NCBI GenBank assembly: GCA_001915995.1
Contig: MNRO01000017.1
Coordinates: 85,901-149,900 of the forward strand
DNA from: Clostridium sp. 26_21
GTDB taxonomy: Bacteria; Bacillota; Clostridia; TANB77; CAG-508
Length of the DNA stretch: 64,000 bases
Direction of reading: 5' to 3'
Part shown: positions 61,775-64,000 of the stretch, piece by piece
Layout: every line of letters begins with the position of its first letter
Numbering within the stretch: the stretch's first letter is position 1
Notes under the pieces: generated by a model
Told to the model about the DNA's origin: nothing
Seen by the model: only the letters and a program-made list of their open reading frames with translations
The model's database searches: none
Translations under genes and position numbers: made by a program

Positions 61775-63757
61775 ATGACAGATAAACTAATAATAGTAGA
61801 ATCACCAGCTAAAGCTAACACAATAAAAAAGTTCTTGGGTGGAAATACAAAAGTTGTAGCATCAATGGGACATATTCGCGACTTACCAAAATCAAAATTA
61901 GGAATAAACATAGAAAATAACTTTGAACCAGAATATATAAACATAAGGGGAAAAGGAGACTTAATAAAAGAATTAAAAAAAGATGCTAAAAATGCAAAAA
62001 AAGTATATTTGGCAACTGACCCTGACCGTGAAGGAGAAGCAATTGCATGGCATTTATCTAATATATTAAATGTAGATGAAAAAAAAATAACAAGAGTGAC
62101 ATTTAATGAAATAACTAAAACAGCAGTACAAAAAGCAATAAAAGAACCTAGAGATATAGATATTAATTTAGTAGATGCTCAACAAGCAAGAAGAGTATTG
62201 GATAGAATAGTTGGATATAAAATAAGCCCAGTCTTATGGAAAAAAGTAAGAAGAGGGTTATCTGCAGGAAGAGTACAATCAGTTGCAGTTAAACTTATAG
62301 TTGATAGAGAAGAAGAAATTGAAAAATTTATTCCAGAAGAATATTGGAATATTTATGCAGAACTTATTGATAAAAAAACAAATAAAAAATTTGAAGCAAA
62401 ATTTTATGGAAAGTCAGGTAAAAAACAGGAAATACATTCTCAAGAAGAAGTTAATGAAATATTAGCTACAATAAAAAAAGCTACATATATTATAGAAGAA
62501 GTTAAAAAAAGTGAAAAGAAAAGGACACCTGCTCCACCATTTACAACTAGTACAATGCAACAAGAGGCATCAAGAAAAATAGGCTTTTCGATAAAAAAGA
62601 CAATGTCTGTTGCACAGGGATTGTATGAGGGAGTAAAAATTCAAGACAAAGGAACTGTTGGACTTATAACATATATGAGAACAGATTCTACAAGAATTTC
62701 AGAAGAAGCAAGAGTAACTGCAAAAAAATATATTACTGAAACATATGGGGAAAACTATTATGAAAATAGATATTATAAGACTAATAAAGAAGCGCAAGAT
62801 GCACATGAAGGTATTAGGCCAACATATGCAGAACTAGAACCAGAAAAAATAAAAGATTCTTTAACAAAGGATCAATATAAATTATATAAATTGATATATA
62901 ATAGGTTTATGGCTAGTCAAATGGCATCTGCTGTATATGATACAATGTCTGTAACAATAAACGCAAATGATTATACATTTAAAGCAAATGGACAGAATTT
63001 AAAATTTAAAGGATTTATGACATTGTATGTAGAAGGAACTGATGGAAAAGAAGAAAAAGAAGCGGGAATGTTGCCAGAACTTATACAAAATGAAATTGTA
63101 AAATTAGAAAAAATAGAACCAAAACAAAGCTTTACAGAACCACCAGCAAGATACACAGAAGCAAGTTTAGTAAAAACATTAGAAGAAAAAGGAATAGGAA
63201 GGCCAAGTACATATTCTCCTACAATTACTACTATATTAGAAAGAAGATATATAGAAAAAGAACAAAAACAATTGGTACCAACAGAATTAGGAAAAATAGT
63301 AAATAAACTATTATGTGAAAATTTTGCAGATGTAATAAATGTTGAATTTACTGCAAAAGTAGAGACTGAATTTGATAATATAGCAGAAGGAAAAGAAAAC
63401 TGGAAAAAGATGATAGAAGGGTTTTATGGTCCTTTTGAAGAAAATGTAGAAAGAGTTGAAAAAGAACTAGAACATGTAGAACTAGTAGATGAAGTTTCTG
63501 ATATTCCTTGCGATAAATGTGGAAGAATGATGGTATATAAATATGGAAGATTTGGAAAATTTTTAGCATGTCCTGGATATCCAGAATGTAAGAATACAAA
63601 ACCAATTGTCGAAACAATAGAAGAACATTGTCCAAAATGTGGTGGAACTATTCAAGTTCGAAAGGCAAAAAATAAAAGAAAGTATTATATATGTGAAAAC
63701 AATCCACAATCATGTGATTATATATCTTGGAATAAACCATCAAAAGAAAATAAATAG
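61775..63757 (+). CDS. topA: DNA topoisomerase I
   Basis: A 660-residue type IA topoisomerase. TOPRIM at the N-terminus (VESPAKANTIKKFLGG, then ATDPDREGEAIAWHL), the active-site Tyr in GLITYMRTDSTRIS (about residue 300), and two C-terminal zinc-ribbon modules: CDKCG...CPGYPEC and CPKCG...CENNPQSC (about 580-650). It relaxes negative supercoils, opposing gyrase encoded in this same window. The start ATG 61775 follows AAGGGAG. The length is slightly short because there are two, not three, zinc ribbons. Confidence 0.96.
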   Translation: MTDKLIIVESPAKANTIKKFLGGNTKVVASMGHIRDLPKSKLGINIENNFEPEYINIRGKGDLIKELKKDAKNAKKVYLATDPDREGEAIAWHLSNILNVDEKKITRVTFNEITKTAVQKAIKEPRDIDINLVDAQQARRVLDRIVGYKISPVLWKKVRRGLSAGRVQSVAVKLIVDREEEIEKFIPEEYWNIYAELIDKKTNKKFEAKFYGKSGKKQEIHSQEEVNEILATIKKATYIIEEVKKSEKKRTPAPPFTTSTMQQEASRKIGFSIKKTMSVAQGLYEGVKIQDKGTVGLITYMRTDSTRISEEARVTAKKYITETYGENYYENRYYKTNKEAQDAHEGIRPTYAELEPEKIKDSLTKDQYKLYKLIYNRFMASQMASAVYDTMSVTINANDYTFKANGQNLKFKGFMTLYVEGTDGKEEKEAGMLPELIQNEIVKLEKIEPKQSFTEPPARYTEASLVKTLEEKGIGRPSTYSPTITTILERRYIEKEQKQLVPTELGKIVNKLLCENFADVINVEFTAKVETEFDNIAEGKENWKKMIEGFYGPFEENVERVEKELEHVELVDEVSDIPCDKCGRMMVYKYGRFGKFLACPGYPECKNTKPIVETIEEHCPKCGGTIQVRKAKNKRKYYICENNPQSCDYISWNKPSKENK

Positions 63758-63763
63758 TAAATG

Positions 63764-63824
63764 AAATAGAAAACAATATAAAATAGACTATAAATGTATA
63801 TTTTATGAGGTTTTCTATTTTTAA
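63764..63824 (+). terminator. Terminator of topA
   Basis: Outer stem AAATAGAAAAC (63764-63774) with GTTTTCTATTT (63810-63820), inner ATAAAATA/TATTTTAT, ending TTTTT. Confidence 0.75.
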
Positions 63825-63901
63825 CTTTTATAACAGTAAAAATAGAAAGAAATAATTTTAAAAATAAAATATAAAAAAATTAAAAAAATTTTAAAAATGT
63901 G

Positions 63902-63931
63902 TTGACAAAATACGACATCATGTGTTAATAT
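63902..63931 (+). promoter_or_regulatory. Promoter of a gene beyond the window
   Basis: TTGACA (63902-63907), 18-nt spacer, TAATAT (63926-63931). No start codon with a ribosome site follows before 64000; only a leader is in the window. Confidence 0.5.
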
Positions 63932-64000
63932 AAAAAATGTACCAAGCAACAGACAAAAATAATTAAAATTATCACATAAGAATTAGTAAAAAGTAAGACG

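Overview
The window is a very AT-rich, low-GC Firmicutes (Clostridia-type) chromosome segment centred on the replication origin. The evidence is the gene order rpmH-rnpA-yidD-yidC-jag-mnmE-mnmG-rsmG-parA-parB on one side and dnaA-dnaN-recF-gyrB-gyrA on the other, DnaA-box clusters on both sides of dnaA, AGGAGG-type ribosome binding sites and strict TTGACA/TATAAT promoters. The exact species cannot be read from the sequence; an uncultured gut-type Clostridium relative is an inference.

Layout. 0-1.4 kb (minus): three consecutive small pilin-like (VirB2/TrbC-type) genes and a tiny membrane protein. 1.6-8 kb (minus): LytTR regulator with DUF3021-like partner, a membrane diguanylate cyclase, a DHHW/MBOAT/DUF4358-like surface O-acylation cassette and a TMEM164/YwaF-like protein. 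8.2-17 kb (minus): two tRNA-Ser genes, parAB, rsmG, mnmG, mnmE, jag, yidC, yidD, rnpA, rpmH. 17-19.1 kb: bipartite oriC around dnaA, with a DnaA-trio tract before dnaN. 19.1-30.8 kb (plus): dnaN, recF, gyrB, gyrA, with a type IV secretion (T4SS) operon (TraC-like, VirB4, a frameshifted conserved gene) wedged between gyrB and gyrA. 30.8-36.6 kb (minus, head-on to replication): helicase loader dnaI, a DnaD/DnaB-type initiator, then PrgI, VirB6/TrbL, VirB2 and VirD4 homologues of the same T4SS. 37-64 kb (mostly plus): tRNAs, envelope genes (VanW, CapA, LCP, D-Ala-D-Ala carboxypeptidase, DUF2207), an ABC-F ATPase, a Gld-type ABC system, ComEA, a Clp_N/ClpB-D1/M41 metalloprotease chimera, an ECF sigma/DUF4179 pair, initiator tRNA and topA.

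The most unusual content is: (1) a relaxase-less, conjugation-like T4SS split into three transcription units and interleaved with the replication-initiation genes; (2) four of its genes with a good Shine-Dalgarno sequence but AUU or AUA, not AUG, at the right distance, and a fifth with a +1 frameshift at a plausible slippery UUU-C site; (3) a soluble protease that joins a Clp N-domain and ClpB/ClpC D1-type AAA+ motor to an FtsH-type M41 zinc protease; and (4) an unassigned three-way-junction RNA-like element at 60.8 kb.
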